DNA of 64,000 nucleotides from Burkholderiales bacterium (GCA_024235735.1 JACKLU010000002.1:248001-312000); one strand, 5' to 3'. Shown: positions 51,812 to 61,850, counted from the stretch's first letter. The notes: generated by a model from the letters alone, not told the origin. Made by a program: numbers and translations.

Positions 51812-52150
51812 ATGGTAATGAATAACAACTTGCTACCGGATATTACCGCAGTACGCGCTTCGGCTACGCAAGCGTGCACGCTACTAAAAATACTGGCCAA
51901 TGAAGATCGTTTGCTGATTCTGTGCCAATTAAGCCAAGGCGCTAGAAATGTAGGCGAGCTGGAAACACTGCTGGACATCCGTCAGCCGACGTTGTCGCAG
52001 CAACTGACCGTATTACGGGAAGAAGGGCTTGTGGCAACCGAGCGCAAGGGTAAATATATATATTACAGTTTGTCCAGCACGGAAGCCATGCATGTCATAC
52101 AGACATTGTATGCACTTTATTGTGGTAATTATAAGGAAAACATCGATTGA
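51812..52150 (+). CDS. ArsR-family regulator, BigR/YgaV-like persulfide sensor
   Basis: A 112-residue winged-helix repressor. It contains LKILANEDRLLILCQLSQG and the recognition helix region IRQPTLSQQLTVLREEGLV. Cys38 and Cys104 have the same 66-residue spacing as the redox Cys pair of BigR, which forms a disulfide or polysulfide bridge on sulfide exposure; Cys22 is extra. The metal-site residues of ArsR are absent. Its place inside the sulfide operon fits autoregulation. Confidence 0.92.
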   Translation: MVMNNNLLPDITAVRASATQACTLLKILANEDRLLILCQLSQGARNVGELETLLDIRQPTLSQQLTVLREEGLVATERKGKYIYYSLSSTEAMHVIQTLYALYCGNYKENID

Positions 52151-52234
52151 CAGTGCCGCGGATAAACGGCGGAATATGGTCAATATATGGGTCAGCTTTT
52201 TGCAGTGCGTTGTAAGCGCGCAACGCGACTGGCC

Positions 52235-52320
52235 TTTAACAGGTTATTGAAAAAACAGGATCGAGCGATTGATGCGAAGCAAAGCGACAACGCAGATTAT
52301 TTTTCAATAACCCGCTAAAA
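52235..52320. repeat. MITE-like element, 86 bp, before the SQR gene
   Basis: The left end TTTAACAGGTTATTGAAAAA and the right end, reverse-complemented, TTTAGCGGGTTATTGAAAAA agree at 18 of 20 bases. It is related to the element at 7511-7726. It ends one base before the ribosome site of the sulfurtransferase-SQR gene and would put a hairpin into its 5'-UTR. Confidence 0.75.
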
Positions 52321-52333
52321 CAAGGAGATAACT

Positions 52334-53941
52334 ATGAGCATCAAAATTACCGAGCTGGACGAGAAATTGTCAGTAACGGGCCAGATCAGCCTTGATGATC
52401 TGGAAGAAATCGCGGCTTCGGGGTATAAATCAATTATCTGCAATCGGCCTGATTTCGAAGGCGGCGAACACCAGCCAACCAGTGAGCTGCTTGAACAGGA
52501 AGCCAAGGCGCAAGGTCTGGCATTCGCCTATTTGCCGGTGCAATTAGGTACGATACCCGCAGAGCGCGGCGAGGCATTCCGGAAATTAATAGCTGAATTG
52601 CCGGGGCCGGTACTGGCGTTTTGCGGTTCAGGCAGGCGGGCCACCGCGCTGCATAGTATGACGAAACAGGAAGAGGCTGTTAATGAAATTCATCATACAA
52701 CGGTCGATGCCTGCAATTGGGGCAATGCGTTTGATGTTGTTGTTGTCGGCGGCGGCGCTGCCGGTATCGGCGTAACGGCGAGTCTGCTGAAACGCCGGCC
52801 AGCGCTGCGTATTGCGATCATTGAACCGAATGACAGGCACTACTATCAGCCGGCCTGGACCTTGGTGGGTGGCGGCGCGTACGACATCGATAAAACCGAG
52901 CGCAGGATGTCAGAGGTGATTCCCGAGGGTGCGGAATGGATTCATGCGACAGCATCGGGTTTCGATCCAGACAACAATCGGGTCAGGCTGGCGGACGGGC
53001 GATCAATCGGTTACCGTCAGCTTATTGTCTGCCCAGGTTTACGCCTTGCCTGGGAAAAGATCGAAGGCCTGGAAGAAACGCTGGGCAAAAATGGCGTGAC
53101 TTCGAATTACCGGTTTGATCTGGCGCCTTATACCTGGTCTCTTGCACAGAAGCTTAAACAGGGGCGAGCGCTGTTTACCCAACCGCCGATGCCGATCAAA
53201 TGCGCGGGCGCGCCGCAGAAAGCCATGTATTTGTCCTGCGATCACTGGTTGAAAAGTGGTTATCTTGACGAAATCGATGTTGAGTTTTTTACCGCCGGTG
53301 CGGTGCTGTTCGGTGTCGCGGACTATGTGCCTGCATTAATGCGTTATGTCGAGCGTTATAATGCGAGACTCAATTTCAATGCCAATCTGGTTAAAGTGGA
53401 TGGCGATGCCAGAACGGCGTATTTTGAAATCAAGGATGCGAATGGGAATGTGCGGTTAGAGGAGCGGAAGTTCGATATGCTGCATGTTACGCCGCCGCAA
53501 ATGGCGCCGGATTTTCTGAGGAATAGCGCTTTAGCGGACGCCAGTGGTTTCTGCAAGGTCAATGAGAAGACATTGCAACATCCGGATTATCCGAATATCT
53601 TTGCATTGGGCGACGCTTGTTCGTCGCCAAACGCGAAAACGGCCGCTGCGGTCAGAAAGCAGATTGTCGTCGTTGCAGAGAATCTGTTGGCTGACAAGGA
53701 GGATGAGACACTGCCGCTCGCGTACGACGGTTACGGCGCCTGCCCGTTGACAGTGGAAAACGGCAAAGTTGTTCTGGCCGAATTTGGATTTGGTGGCCGG
53801 TTAATGCCGACATTTCCGTTGAAGCCCTCGGTGCCGAGAAAACTCTACTGGTTTTTCAAACAAACACTTTTCCCTTGGCTCTATTGGGAGGGTATGCTGA
53901 AAGGCAGGGAATGGCTTGCACGTCCGCGCAAAAAACATTAA
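52334..53941 (+). CDS. Fused sulfurtransferase (DUF442) and sulfide:quinone oxidoreductase
   Basis: A 535-residue fusion. Residues 1-115 are a TIGR01244/DUF442 beta-lactamase-associated phosphatase-like domain with the active loop FCGSGRRATA (Cys near 97). Residues about 133-535 are an FAD-dependent SQR-like oxidoreductase: VVVVGGGAAGIGVTASLL, PMPIKCAGAPQKAMYLSC (redox Cys) and NIFALGDACSSPNAKTAAAV. It would oxidise sulfide to persulfide, pass electrons to quinone and hand over the sulfur. CAAGGAGATAACT precedes the ATG. Confidence 0.94.
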   Translation: MSIKITELDEKLSVTGQISLDDLEEIAASGYKSIICNRPDFEGGEHQPTSELLEQEAKAQGLAFAYLPVQLGTIPAERGEAFRKLIAELPGPVLAFCGSGRRATALHSMTKQEEAVNEIHHTTVDACNWGNAFDVVVVGGGAAGIGVTASLLKRRPALRIAIIEPNDRHYYQPAWTLVGGGAYDIDKTERRMSEVIPEGAEWIHATASGFDPDNNRVRLADGRSIGYRQLIVCPGLRLAWEKIEGLEETLGKNGVTSNYRFDLAPYTWSLAQKLKQGRALFTQPPMPIKCAGAPQKAMYLSCDHWLKSGYLDEIDVEFFTAGAVLFGVADYVPALMRYVERYNARLNFNANLVKVDGDARTAYFEIKDANGNVRLEERKFDMLHVTPPQMAPDFLRNSALADASGFCKVNEKTLQHPDYPNIFALGDACSSPNAKTAAAVRKQIVVVAENLLADKEDETLPLAYDGYGACPLTVENGKVVLAEFGFGGRLMPTFPLKPSVPRKLYWFFKQTLFPWLYWEGMLKGREWLARPRKKH

Positions 53942-53963
53942 ACACCCGTAGAGCGAAGATCGT

Positions 53964-54797
53964 ATGGAATCACTATTATTAAGCTGTCTGCTTGGATCGG
54001 TTACCGGAATTGTGCTCGGACTGACAGGCGCGGGCGGTGCGATTATTGCCGTGCCGTTGCTGATTTTCGGATTGCATTTAAATATGGCAGAGGCTGTTCC
54101 GGTTGCCTTGCTGGCGGTCTGCATGTCAGCGACGGTTGGCGCGCTGATTGGATTGAAGCAGGGAAAGGTGCGCTATCGCGCCGCTGGCCTGATTGCTTTG
54201 GCCGGTTCGCTGGCTTCCCCAGCCGGGCTCTGGTCTGCGCAGCGATTGCCGCATGAACCGTTGGTATTGCTGTTTGCTGCGGTGCTGGCTTATGTCGCGG
54301 TGAACATGCTGATCAAGAGTAAACAAGATGGTCATGATATTCAGACTGATGTTATGCATCATCACCCTTCGCCTGAGATGCCCTGCATGACGGGTAATGC
54401 GGATGGTCGTCTGATCTGGACCTGGCCATGTGCGCGCGCACTGACTCTGTCTGGATCACTGGCCGGATTTCTGTCCGGCCTGCTGGGGGTGGGCGGCGGT
54501 TTTGTTGTGGTTCCGGCGCTCAAAAAATACACTTTTCTGGATATGCAGTCCATTCTGGCGACATCACTGGCGGTCATCGCCCTCATCTCGGCCGTCGGAG
54601 CGGCTTCGTCGGTATTCATGGGCGCCATGCACTGGGCGGTAGCAACACCTTTTGCTGGCGGGGCTTTGGTGGGAATGCTCGCGGGTTATAAGCTGGCGAG
54701 CCGCTTTTCCGGCGCAAGAATACAGATAGGGTTTGCCTGGTTGGCGTTTTTTGTAGCGGTGGGGATGGTCGTCAAGTTGTTTGTTTTAAGCGTTTAG
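53964..54797 (+). CDS. TauE/SafE family sulfite exporter
   Basis: A 277-residue membrane protein with about eight helices in two TauE repeats: GIVLGLTGAGGAIIAVPLL and GFLSGLLGVGGGFVVVPAL. The family exports sulfite or organosulfonates. It follows the SQR fusion by 22 bases. Sulfite is the product of the persulfide dioxygenase, so this gene completes the module. Confidence 0.92.
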   Translation: MESLLLSCLLGSVTGIVLGLTGAGGAIIAVPLLIFGLHLNMAEAVPVALLAVCMSATVGALIGLKQGKVRYRAAGLIALAGSLASPAGLWSAQRLPHEPLVLLFAAVLAYVAVNMLIKSKQDGHDIQTDVMHHHPSPEMPCMTGNADGRLIWTWPCARALTLSGSLAGFLSGLLGVGGGFVVVPALKKYTFLDMQSILATSLAVIALISAVGAASSVFMGAMHWAVATPFAGGALVGMLAGYKLASRFSGARIQIGFAWLAFFVAVGMVVKLFVLSV

Positions 54798-54842
54798 TTA
54801 ACGCCGACTACGGAATGGTTTTGCTATTCCTTGGCAAATCAA

Positions 54843-56288
54843 CTATTTGTCTCGTCCATAGATATCTTCAAAACGGACAATATCGTCCTCACCCAGGTAG
54901 GAACCGGATTGCACTTCGATCATTTCGAGTGGCACGCGGCCAGGATTCTCGAGGCGGTGCCGGGTGCCGATGGGGATGTAGGTGGATTCATTTTCGGTGA
55001 CCAGATAGCTTTCGTCATTCCGCGTGACACGGGCGGTGCCGCGCACGACAATCCAGTGTTCCGCGCGGTGATGATGCATTTGCAGCGATAAGGATGCGCC
55101 GGGTTTGACGACGATACGCTTGACTTGAAAACGGTCTCCGGAGTCAATGCTGTCGTACCAACCCCAGGGACGGAAAACCTTGCGGTGCAGATGACTCTCG
55201 GAACGTCCTGTTTCCTTCAAACTATCGACGATTTTTTTGACATCTTGCGTTTTGTCTTTGTGTGAAACCAGAATAGCGTCGGGTGTTTCCACGACGATCA
55301 TATCCCGAATGCCGATACAGGTAACCAGACGACTCTCGGAAATCGCCAGTGTGTTGCGGCATTCATGTAATAGTACATCGCCTTGTGCGACATTGCCGGC
55401 CTGATCCTTAGGCAGGACATGCCATAACGAGTCCCATGCGCCGACATCGGACCAACCGGCGGCAAGCGGTACTACCGCACCTTGTGGCAGCTGCGAATTT
55501 TTACCCTGAGCAATGTGTTCCATCACCGCATAATCAATCGAAATGCTGGTGCATTGCTCAAAACTGTTCTTTTCCAGGCGGGTGAAATCGCCGTCGATTG
55601 AGCTGTCGCTCCATGCTGCGCGGCAGGCAACGAGAATTTCCGGATGACACAGTTCTATTGCCTGTAGCCAGATTGACGCATGCATCAGGAAAAGGCCGCT
55701 ATTCCACAGAAACGATCCGGCGTTAAGATAGTCCTGAGCAGTTTCCTGATCCGGTTTTTCGACAAAGCGAGCGATACGGTAGGCATTCTGATCCATTTTG
55801 TCGCCGGTCTCGATATAGCCGTAGCCTGTTTCCGGTTTGTCGGGTGTGATGCCGAAAGTAACAATGTGGTTCTGCATGGCAAGTTGTATGCCGTGTAGAA
55901 CAGCTGTTTTGAACACTTCGAGATCGATGATGACGTGATCGGATGGCATAACCAGCAGGATCGGATCTTCATTCTGCCGCAACGCAGCCAGAGCGGCGAC
56001 AGTCAATGCAGGTGCGGTATTGCGGCCACAGGGCTCGAGCAGAATGAGACCGCTGCGTGACATGATGCGCAGTTGTTCGGCGATAACGAAGCGGTATTCT
56101 TCGTTACAGACGACAATTGGATCTTTGACGTTGATATCGCCAAGACCATCCATGCGGCGCACCGTCGCTTGCAGTAGAGAATCGTCACTGACCAGTGACA
56201 ATAATTGCTTGGGATGCTTTTCACGTGAGAGCGGCCAGAGCCGCGTGCCTGAACCACCGGATAGAATAATCGGAATTAACGTTTGCAT
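54843..56288 (-). CDS. manC: Mannose-1-phosphate guanylyltransferase/mannose-6-phosphate isomerase
   Basis: A 481-residue bifunctional type II enzyme. The guanylyltransferase domain starts PIILSGGSGTRLWPLSREKH; VEKPDQETAQ is the sugar-binding part. The C-terminal cupin isomerase domain has RPWGWYDSIDSGDRFQVKRI and LSLQMHHHRAEHWIVVRGTA. It makes GDP-mannose for surface polysaccharide. It lies near wecB and the polysaccharide export operon at the right edge. Symbol could equally be cpsB or algA. Confidence 0.95.
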   Translation of the reverse strand: MQTLIPIILSGGSGTRLWPLSREKHPKQLLSLVSDDSLLQATVRRMDGLGDINVKDPIVVCNEEYRFVIAEQLRIMSRSGLILLEPCGRNTAPALTVAALAALRQNEDPILLVMPSDHVIIDLEVFKTAVLHGIQLAMQNHIVTFGITPDKPETGYGYIETGDKMDQNAYRIARFVEKPDQETAQDYLNAGSFLWNSGLFLMHASIWLQAIELCHPEILVACRAAWSDSSIDGDFTRLEKNSFEQCTSISIDYAVMEHIAQGKNSQLPQGAVVPLAAGWSDVGAWDSLWHVLPKDQAGNVAQGDVLLHECRNTLAISESRLVTCIGIRDMIVVETPDAILVSHKDKTQDVKKIVDSLKETGRSESHLHRKVFRPWGWYDSIDSGDRFQVKRIVVKPGASLSLQMHHHRAEHWIVVRGTARVTRNDESYLVTENESTYIPIGTRHRLENPGRVPLEMIEVQSGSYLGEDDIVRFEDIYGRDK

Positions 56289-56360
56289 GGACTATTGTTT
56301 TTTAAGTTGTCGGTTGAAGAGTCTGTATTGTGGTATCTGACTTATATTTTGAATGTAATT

Positions 56361-57476
56361 TTATGTCGCCTCGAGCATTGTCGCCAGAATACAAACTATG
56401 CGTTCAGCAGCCTTGCCATCCCATAACTCCGGACGACGGGATGATTTGACCGGATTGTGCAGGATTTTTTGAACTGCTGTAATGATCCGATCCGGATCGG
56501 TGCCGGCCAGCACGTTTGTGCCTTCTTCAAGGGTAACCGGACGTTCGGTATTTTCGCGTAGCGTAACGCAGGGAACGCCCAGTGCGGTGGTTTCTTCCTG
56601 TAAACCGCCGCTGTCGGTCAGTACAACTGCGGCGTCTTTCCATAAGTGCAGAAATGCCATGTAAGCCTGCGGACCGATCAGTGTGACATTGGGTCCCAGG
56701 TCGATGGCAAATTTTTCAAGATTTCCGCGGGTACGTGGATGCACCGGAAAAATGAGCGGCAGTTCCTGTGCGATTGTTTTGAGCGCGCAGCTGATGCGAG
56801 TGAATGTTTCAGCGTCGTCAACATTGCTCGGACGGTGCAACGTAACGACGCCGTAGCGCTTCCCGGCGGCATGTTGCGCGATTTTAAACGCTGTGGTGGC
56901 AAAGGTGCTGGTATCGATATGCGTGAGCTTTTCCACTTGATAGAGCAGATTGTCGATCATGACATGGCCGACATGAAAAATCGCATGATCCGGTTTTCCT
57001 TCGTGTTTCAGATGCTGTAACCCACTTGGTTCGGTGACAAAAAACCAGTCGGAAATACTGTCGGTGACCAGGCGGTTGATTTCTTCAGGCATGCGCATAT
57101 CGCCGCTGCGCAGACCGGCTTCGACATGCGCGACCGGAATATGCAGTTTTTTTGCGACGATTGAGCATGCCAGTGTGGAATTGACGTCACCAACAACGAG
57201 CACCGCGTCAGGTCTGTCGTTCAGGCAGTATTCCTCGAATGCAATCATGATTTTTGCAGTCTGTTGCGCATGGGTGCCGCCACCGACACCCATGAATATA
57301 TCGGGTTGTGGAATGCCGAGTTCTTCAAAAAAAACATCGTTCATTTCCGGATCATAATGCTGCCCGGTGTGAATAATTCGATAGGTCATTGTTTTGCTTG
57401 CATTCAATGCACGGACAATCGGTGCGATTTTCATAAAATTCGGACGGGCGCCCGCGACCAGGTAAATTGTTTTCAT
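56361..57476 (-). CDS. wecB: UDP-N-acetylglucosamine 2-epimerase (non-hydrolysing)
   Basis: A 371-residue epimerase that makes UDP-ManNAc. The signatures GARPNFMKIAPIVRAL, HTGQHYDPEMNDVFFEELG, HVEAGLRSGDMRMPEEINR, VTLHRPSNVD and LTDSGGLQEETTALGVPCV are intact. 72 bases upstream of the manC-like gene on the same strand. Both supply precursors for exopolysaccharide or O-antigen. Confidence 0.96.
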   Translation of the reverse strand: MKTIYLVAGARPNFMKIAPIVRALNASKTMTYRIIHTGQHYDPEMNDVFFEELGIPQPDIFMGVGGGTHAQQTAKIMIAFEEYCLNDRPDAVLVVGDVNSTLACSIVAKKLHIPVAHVEAGLRSGDMRMPEEINRLVTDSISDWFFVTEPSGLQHLKHEGKPDHAIFHVGHVMIDNLLYQVEKLTHIDTSTFATTAFKIAQHAAGKRYGVVTLHRPSNVDDAETFTRISCALKTIAQELPLIFPVHPRTRGNLEKFAIDLGPNVTLIGPQAYMAFLHLWKDAAVVLTDSGGLQEETTALGVPCVTLRENTERPVTLEEGTNVLAGTDPDRIITAVQKILHNPVKSSRRPELWDGKAAERIVCILATMLEAT

Positions 57477-57791
57477 GAGTTTTTCAAGTTGTCCGGATGG
57501 TTAGGTTGGCGATGGATGGGTTTATTGTATAGTGTAATTTAATCCGTTAAGCCGGAATTATCGCCTGATTACAGAGTCTTTTTCTGCGATGTTAGTGCTA
57601 TTCGGTTTTTCATGATGAATTCACTTGCAATATTTCAAAATTCCAATATAATTACGAATCGTTCTCATTAGCGGTTATTGTTGGCTTAGCTTTCATTTGA
57701 TTTTTGTTTTTAACTTGGGCGTGGCAGGTATCAGTAAATTTTGAGTAGTGCATGCAAAATGCACTTGAAACTTAGGATTAAGGCAGTCATT
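57477..57791. other. Divergent promoter region wecB / bfd
   Basis: No gene is supported. It must hold the wecB promoter (leftward) and the bfd promoter. The right half has a clear sigma-70-like promoter with an overlapping Fur-like site at 57625-57671. Confidence 0.6.
57625..57671 (+). promoter_or_regulatory. bfd promoter with overlapping Fur-like box
   Basis: TTGCAA (57625-57630) and a perfect TATAAT (57647-57652) are 16 bases apart. Overlapping and following the -10 box is a site that reads AATGAGAACGATTCGTAATT on the minus strand, close to known Fur boxes. Iron repression of bfd is usual in proteobacteria. Confidence 0.6.
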
Positions 57792-58010
57792 ATGTATGTA
57801 TGTATTTGCAAGGGAGTAACAGACGGTGCGATTCGTGAAGCGGTGTATAATGGTGCTGAACGAATGCGCGACTTGAAAAGCTGTCTTGGCGTGACTGAGC
57901 AATGCGGTTTATGCGCTTGTAACACCAAAGCAGTGCTGGATCAGGCGCGTATGCAAAAAGCCACAGCGCATGCTCCTGAGCAGAATACAGTATGCTTGTC
58001 GGGTTGCTGA
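57792..58010 (+). CDS. bfd: Bacterioferritin-associated ferredoxin
   Basis: A 72-residue [2Fe-2S] protein from the ATG at 57792 (AAGG upstream); the longer frame from 57741 is not supported. Cluster Cys are in MYVCICKGVTD and later QCGLCACNTKAV, with the Bfd order C-x-C and C-x2-C. Two extra Cys occur at the end (CLSGC). It reduces bacterioferritin haem to release iron. It precedes bfr by 135 bases. Confidence 0.93.
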   Translation: MYVCICKGVTDGAIREAVYNGAERMRDLKSCLGVTEQCGLCACNTKAVLDQARMQKATAHAPEQNTVCLSGC

Positions 58011-58145
58011 ACTGCATTGACGTCGTGCTTTGCTATTGAATAGAACCGACTCAAGGTATCAGTGTCTTACCTCAGCGCTATGGAAACTGACGCGTGAAGG
58101 CTTTTCAGCAAGCAGTTATTTCACTATTGCCTAAGGAGACGAATG

Positions 58146-58610
58146 ATGAAAGGGAACGCAGAAATTATTCAGTGGCTGAATCGTCAGTTGCAGCATGAAT
58201 TGACCGCGATCAATCAGTATTTTTTACATGCCCGGATGTTTAAAAACTGGGGTTTGGAAAGCTTGGGCAAGCATGAATACGATGAATCGATCGAAGAAAT
58301 GAAACATGCTGATATGTTGATTGAGCGCATTCTGTTGCTGGAAGGTTTGCCGAACCTGCAGGATCTAGGGAGCTTGATGATCGGTGAAAAAGCCGATGAG
58401 TGCATTGCCTGTGATCTGAAACTGGAGCGTACGTCTCACGAAACACTGGTGGCTGCGATTGCCGCCTGTGAAGCTGCGAAAGATTACGTTTCCCGTGAGG
58501 TTTTTGAACGTATTCTGGAGGATACCGAGGAACATATCGATTGGGCTGAAACCCAGCTCGATCTGATTCAGAAAGTTGGATTGCAAAACTGGCTGCAGAG
58601 TCAGATGTAA
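58146..58610 (+). CDS. bfr: Bacterioferritin
   Basis: A 154-residue iron-storage subunit. AAGGAG is seven bases before the ATG at 58146 and only four before the ATG at 58143, so the second is preferred. Ferroxidase ligands fit: Glu18 in LQHELTAINQ, Glu and His in EMKHADMLIERIL, and later EDTEEHIDWAETQL. The haem Met is in the same EEMKHADM helix. The four-helix fold is complete. It stores iron as a 24-mer and pairs with bfd. Confidence 0.96.
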   Translation: MKGNAEIIQWLNRQLQHELTAINQYFLHARMFKNWGLESLGKHEYDESIEEMKHADMLIERILLLEGLPNLQDLGSLMIGEKADECIACDLKLERTSHETLVAAIAACEAAKDYVSREVFERILEDTEEHIDWAETQLDLIQKVGLQNWLQSQM

Positions 58611-58661
58611 CAATTTTCTTCAGCAGGAATTACCATACCGCCATTTCGCGCACTGAGAATC

Positions 58662-58700
58662 ACTTGGAGCACCATTATCCGATAATGGCTTCAAGTTTTT
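58662..58700 (+). terminator. Rho-independent terminator after bfr
   Basis: ACTTGGAGC-AC-CATTATC pairs with GATAATGGCTTCAAGT through a long stem with a two-base bulge, followed by TTTTTC. It starts 52 bases after bfr. Confidence 0.85.
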
Positions 58701-58757
58701 CTCGGTGATCGGAATGGCATTTATTCAGTATATCTTTCCCTTATCCACCAAAATTCA

Positions 58758-59903
58758 TCACTGCTTACCAGCAGGCACCAGTTTCAGAATCTTGCCATCA
58801 GGTTCGTCAGTCAGCAGGTAAATGGCGCCATCGGGTCCTTGTTCCACATCACGGAAACGCAGTGTATTCTGCAGCAGCTGTTCCTCACTCAATACTTTGT
58901 CATGGCTGGTTGACAGCCTGATCAAGTGCTGACCCGCCAACGTGCCGACAAACAGATTGCCCCGCCAGCCCGGAAACAATCCACCAGTATAAAACAGCAT
59001 GCCGGAAGGCGCGACGGAAGGCGTCCAGTAATAAACCGGCTCTTCATAACCTTGTTCGGCATGTTCATCCTTGATGGGCAGCATGGAGTAATGTACGCCG
59101 TAACTCGCGTTGGGCCAGCCGTAGTTTTTACCGGGTTTGGGAATGTTGATTTCATCGCCACCACGCGGGCCGTGTTCATGAATCCATAATTCTCCGGTTT
59201 CCGGGTGAATCGCCGCGCCTTGCACGCTGCGGTGCCCGTATGACCAGATTTCCGGTTTAGCCTTCGAATTTTTGACAAACGGATTGTCGTCAGGAATCGA
59301 GCCGTCCGGGCGGATGCGGATGATTGCGCCAATGTGATTGGCGGTATTCTGCGCTTCTTCCATCTGATTGCCGCGATCGCCCAGTGTGATGAATAAATTG
59401 CCGTCTGGTGCGAAGGCCAGTCGCGAGCCGAAATGTTGCGCGCCGACGGTTTTGGGCTCCTGACGGAAAATCACCTTGAGACCCTTTAACGTATCGCCGG
59501 CAAGCTCCGCCCGGGCGACGGCAGTACTCGCGGCTGCTCCGGCGGGTTCGGCATACGACAGGTAAATCAGCCGGTTGGTTGCAAAATTCGGATCAAGCGC
59601 CACATCGAGCAGGCCGCCCTGTTGTTCGGCGAACACGGCAGGCACGCCCTTGACGGGATCCGAGATCTGACCGTCGGGGTTGACGATGCGCAAACGGCCA
59701 ACACGTTCGGTTACCAGCATTCTACCGTCCGGCAGAAAAGCCATTCCCCATGGATGGAACAAGCCGCGCGCGACCAGTTTGACATCAATCGCGGTTTGTA
59801 TGCGTTGTGCGTACACACTGGAAGTCAATGCTATACCGCCTAGCGTAGCCAGCAGCATGACGATCAGGGTGGTTTTCAGTCGAGCTGTAGATGAATAACG
59901 CAT
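58758..59903 (-). CDS. PQQ-type soluble sugar (aldose) dehydrogenase
   Basis: A 381-residue exported six-bladed beta-propeller. The signal peptide ends near SSVYAQRI. The GSDH/YliI pattern is clear: FHPWGMAFLPDGRMLVTER, QQGGLLDVALDPNF, FGSRLAFAPDGNLFITLGDRG, SYGHRSVQGAAIHPETGELW and EHGPRGGDEINIPKPGKNYG. Such enzymes oxidise aldose sugars with PQQ. No PQQ synthesis genes are in the window. Confidence 0.93.
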   Translation of the reverse strand: MRYSSTARLKTTLIVMLLATLGGIALTSSVYAQRIQTAIDVKLVARGLFHPWGMAFLPDGRMLVTERVGRLRIVNPDGQISDPVKGVPAVFAEQQGGLLDVALDPNFATNRLIYLSYAEPAGAAASTAVARAELAGDTLKGLKVIFRQEPKTVGAQHFGSRLAFAPDGNLFITLGDRGNQMEEAQNTANHIGAIIRIRPDGSIPDDNPFVKNSKAKPEIWSYGHRSVQGAAIHPETGELWIHEHGPRGGDEINIPKPGKNYGWPNASYGVHYSMLPIKDEHAEQGYEEPVYYWTPSVAPSGMLFYTGGLFPGWRGNLFVGTLAGQHLIRLSTSHDKVLSEEQLLQNTLRFRDVEQGPDGAIYLLTDEPDGKILKLVPAGKQ

Positions 59904-60010
59904 GTTAATACCTCGAATTCTTTATTAAAATTGATCAGAATGTAACACTGTTGGATGACCGTCTCAAGATTTGGTCGTGTAATTTGGCCGACAATGCAGG
60001 TTGCAGTGGC

Positions 60011-61830
60011 TCACAATGGTATGACGCGAATCCGCAGACCGCCATAAACATTGAATGGCGCACCGGGTTCAAAGTAGCGGCCAAAGGCGGCATTGATACG
60101 GGTGTTGGCATTGTAGCGCTCGTCGAACAGATTATTGATGCCGAAAAAAACCGACCCATCCAGCCAGCGGTAGCGTTTACCCCAGCCGAATAGCAATTGC
60201 CCCAGGTTATACGCATTATTCGCGTCAGTATTACTGTCATTGACATAAAAAGCGCCGACACGCTGGACATGAAGCTGGCCGAAGAAGCCGAGCGGATGCG
60301 CATAGCGCAACAAGCCTTCCCAGCGGTGCCTGGGAACGCCCGGAAAGGCATTGCCGCTCAGACTGGCATCATTAATTCTATATTTTTCAAACTCAAAATC
60401 AGAAAATGTGTAACTGACTTCGCCCCGTAATCCCTTCCATTCCGGCGTTGCCAGTCGGGTTTCCACGCCGAGACGACTGGATTGACCGCTGTTGCGAAAA
60501 AAAGTGCGGCCGGGAAATTCGGGCCGCTCAAATGGCAGAATTTCATTCCAGGTGTAAATGTAAAACAGCGTGGTTTCGTACTGAAAATCATACGCTGCGC
60601 CGCGCATGCCTAATTCCTGGCTCAATGAAGTTTGCGGACTCAGATTGGGGTTAAAACCACCTTTGCCCGAAGGATTGTTGATCAATTCGGTGGTGGTGGG
60701 TGTTTCAAAAATCGATGCGACATTGGCGTAAATCTGATGACGGTTGTTCAGGTGATAGACCACACCCGCTGTACCGCTGGCTTGTGACAGCGTTTTGCGT
60801 CCGGATTGATTGCCGTCGTCGCGGTAATGATCTTTCACTTCAAAAAGAAACCAGTCCCAGCGTCCGCCAAGCACGAGGTCAAGTTTATCCCGCGCGCGCC
60901 ATTCGTTGCGAAAAAATGGTCCGACATTCTGTACGCGCTCGGCCTGATTCAACACCAAAGCGCTGCGTCTGCCCGAATCGTTGTTAAACCGCTGCCGATC
61001 GTCGTTCTGGATGCCGTAATCGACGCCGGTAATCAACCGGTTGGGGCGGTTGAACAGTCGGTGATCGTTGGTGTACTGTAGCGAGACACCGCCGACATGC
61101 CGGTCAAACTGTACTTGTCCGCCGTCGAATAACGGCAGCCTGTTCCTGAGAAAATCAACGATGCAGCATATGTTGCGGTGAAAAGACAATTCCTGACCGG
61201 CGGACGGTTTGTGTGCGAAAACGTATCCCCGCCTGCTCCTGATCGATTTCTCCTCCGGCATTAATTGCCGGTTACGCGTCGCCGCCTGATTTGGATCGGT
61301 GCGGATTTCCGCCCAGCGTGAGTGCGCTGGGATCTCTGCCCGGGAGAATAAAACTTCAGGAACAGCAGCATCAGATCGGAATCAACGTTCACCTTGAAGT
61401 TCAGTTTGGCCCGGTAAAATAATTTCGACAGCGCCATGATCGCGCCAGCCATTTTGCCGCAAGTGCGAGCCGAACACGGTGTAATCAGCGCCTCATGCCG
61501 TCCGCCGGCGAACAGCTCCGACTTGAATAAACCATATTGACCGAACACCTGCCGCGGCGACACGGCAAACTGTTCGCGCGGGCTTCCAGCGTCGTCATGC
61601 CGATCATGCCGCCGGAAGCATTGCCCATAAAGAGGCCAGCGGGCCGCGCACGATTTCATATGTTCGATCATGCCCTGACTGGATGGGAACTGCTTGAGTC
61701 TGGCTGTCGGCAGCGTTTGCGAATGCGCGTCGACGGATCTGGATGCTGCGTAGCGCCGAATGCGAGCGGTCGCCCTCCGAAGCCGCGGGATGGCGATGCG
61801 CAAATGCGTCCTGGAGTAGCGGAAGTTAGC
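60011..61830 (-). pseudogene. Decayed TonB-dependent receptor
   Basis: The C-terminal barrel is open as a 416-residue frame (60011-61261) with GVDYGIQNDDRQRF, IYANVASIFETPTTTEL, FGINNLFDERYN and a final RIRVIPL. Upstream, pieces of the plug and early barrel lie in different frames: SPSRGFGGRPLAFGATQH near 61790, MGNASGGMIGMTTLEAR near 61600 and VSPRQVFGQYGLFKSELF near 61540. In-frame stops lie between. The signal peptide and TonB box are missing. At least two or three frameshifts are needed, so it is a pseudogene unless the sequence has errors. Confidence 0.82.
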
Positions 61831-61850
61831 CTGATTCTGAAAAAAGCACC

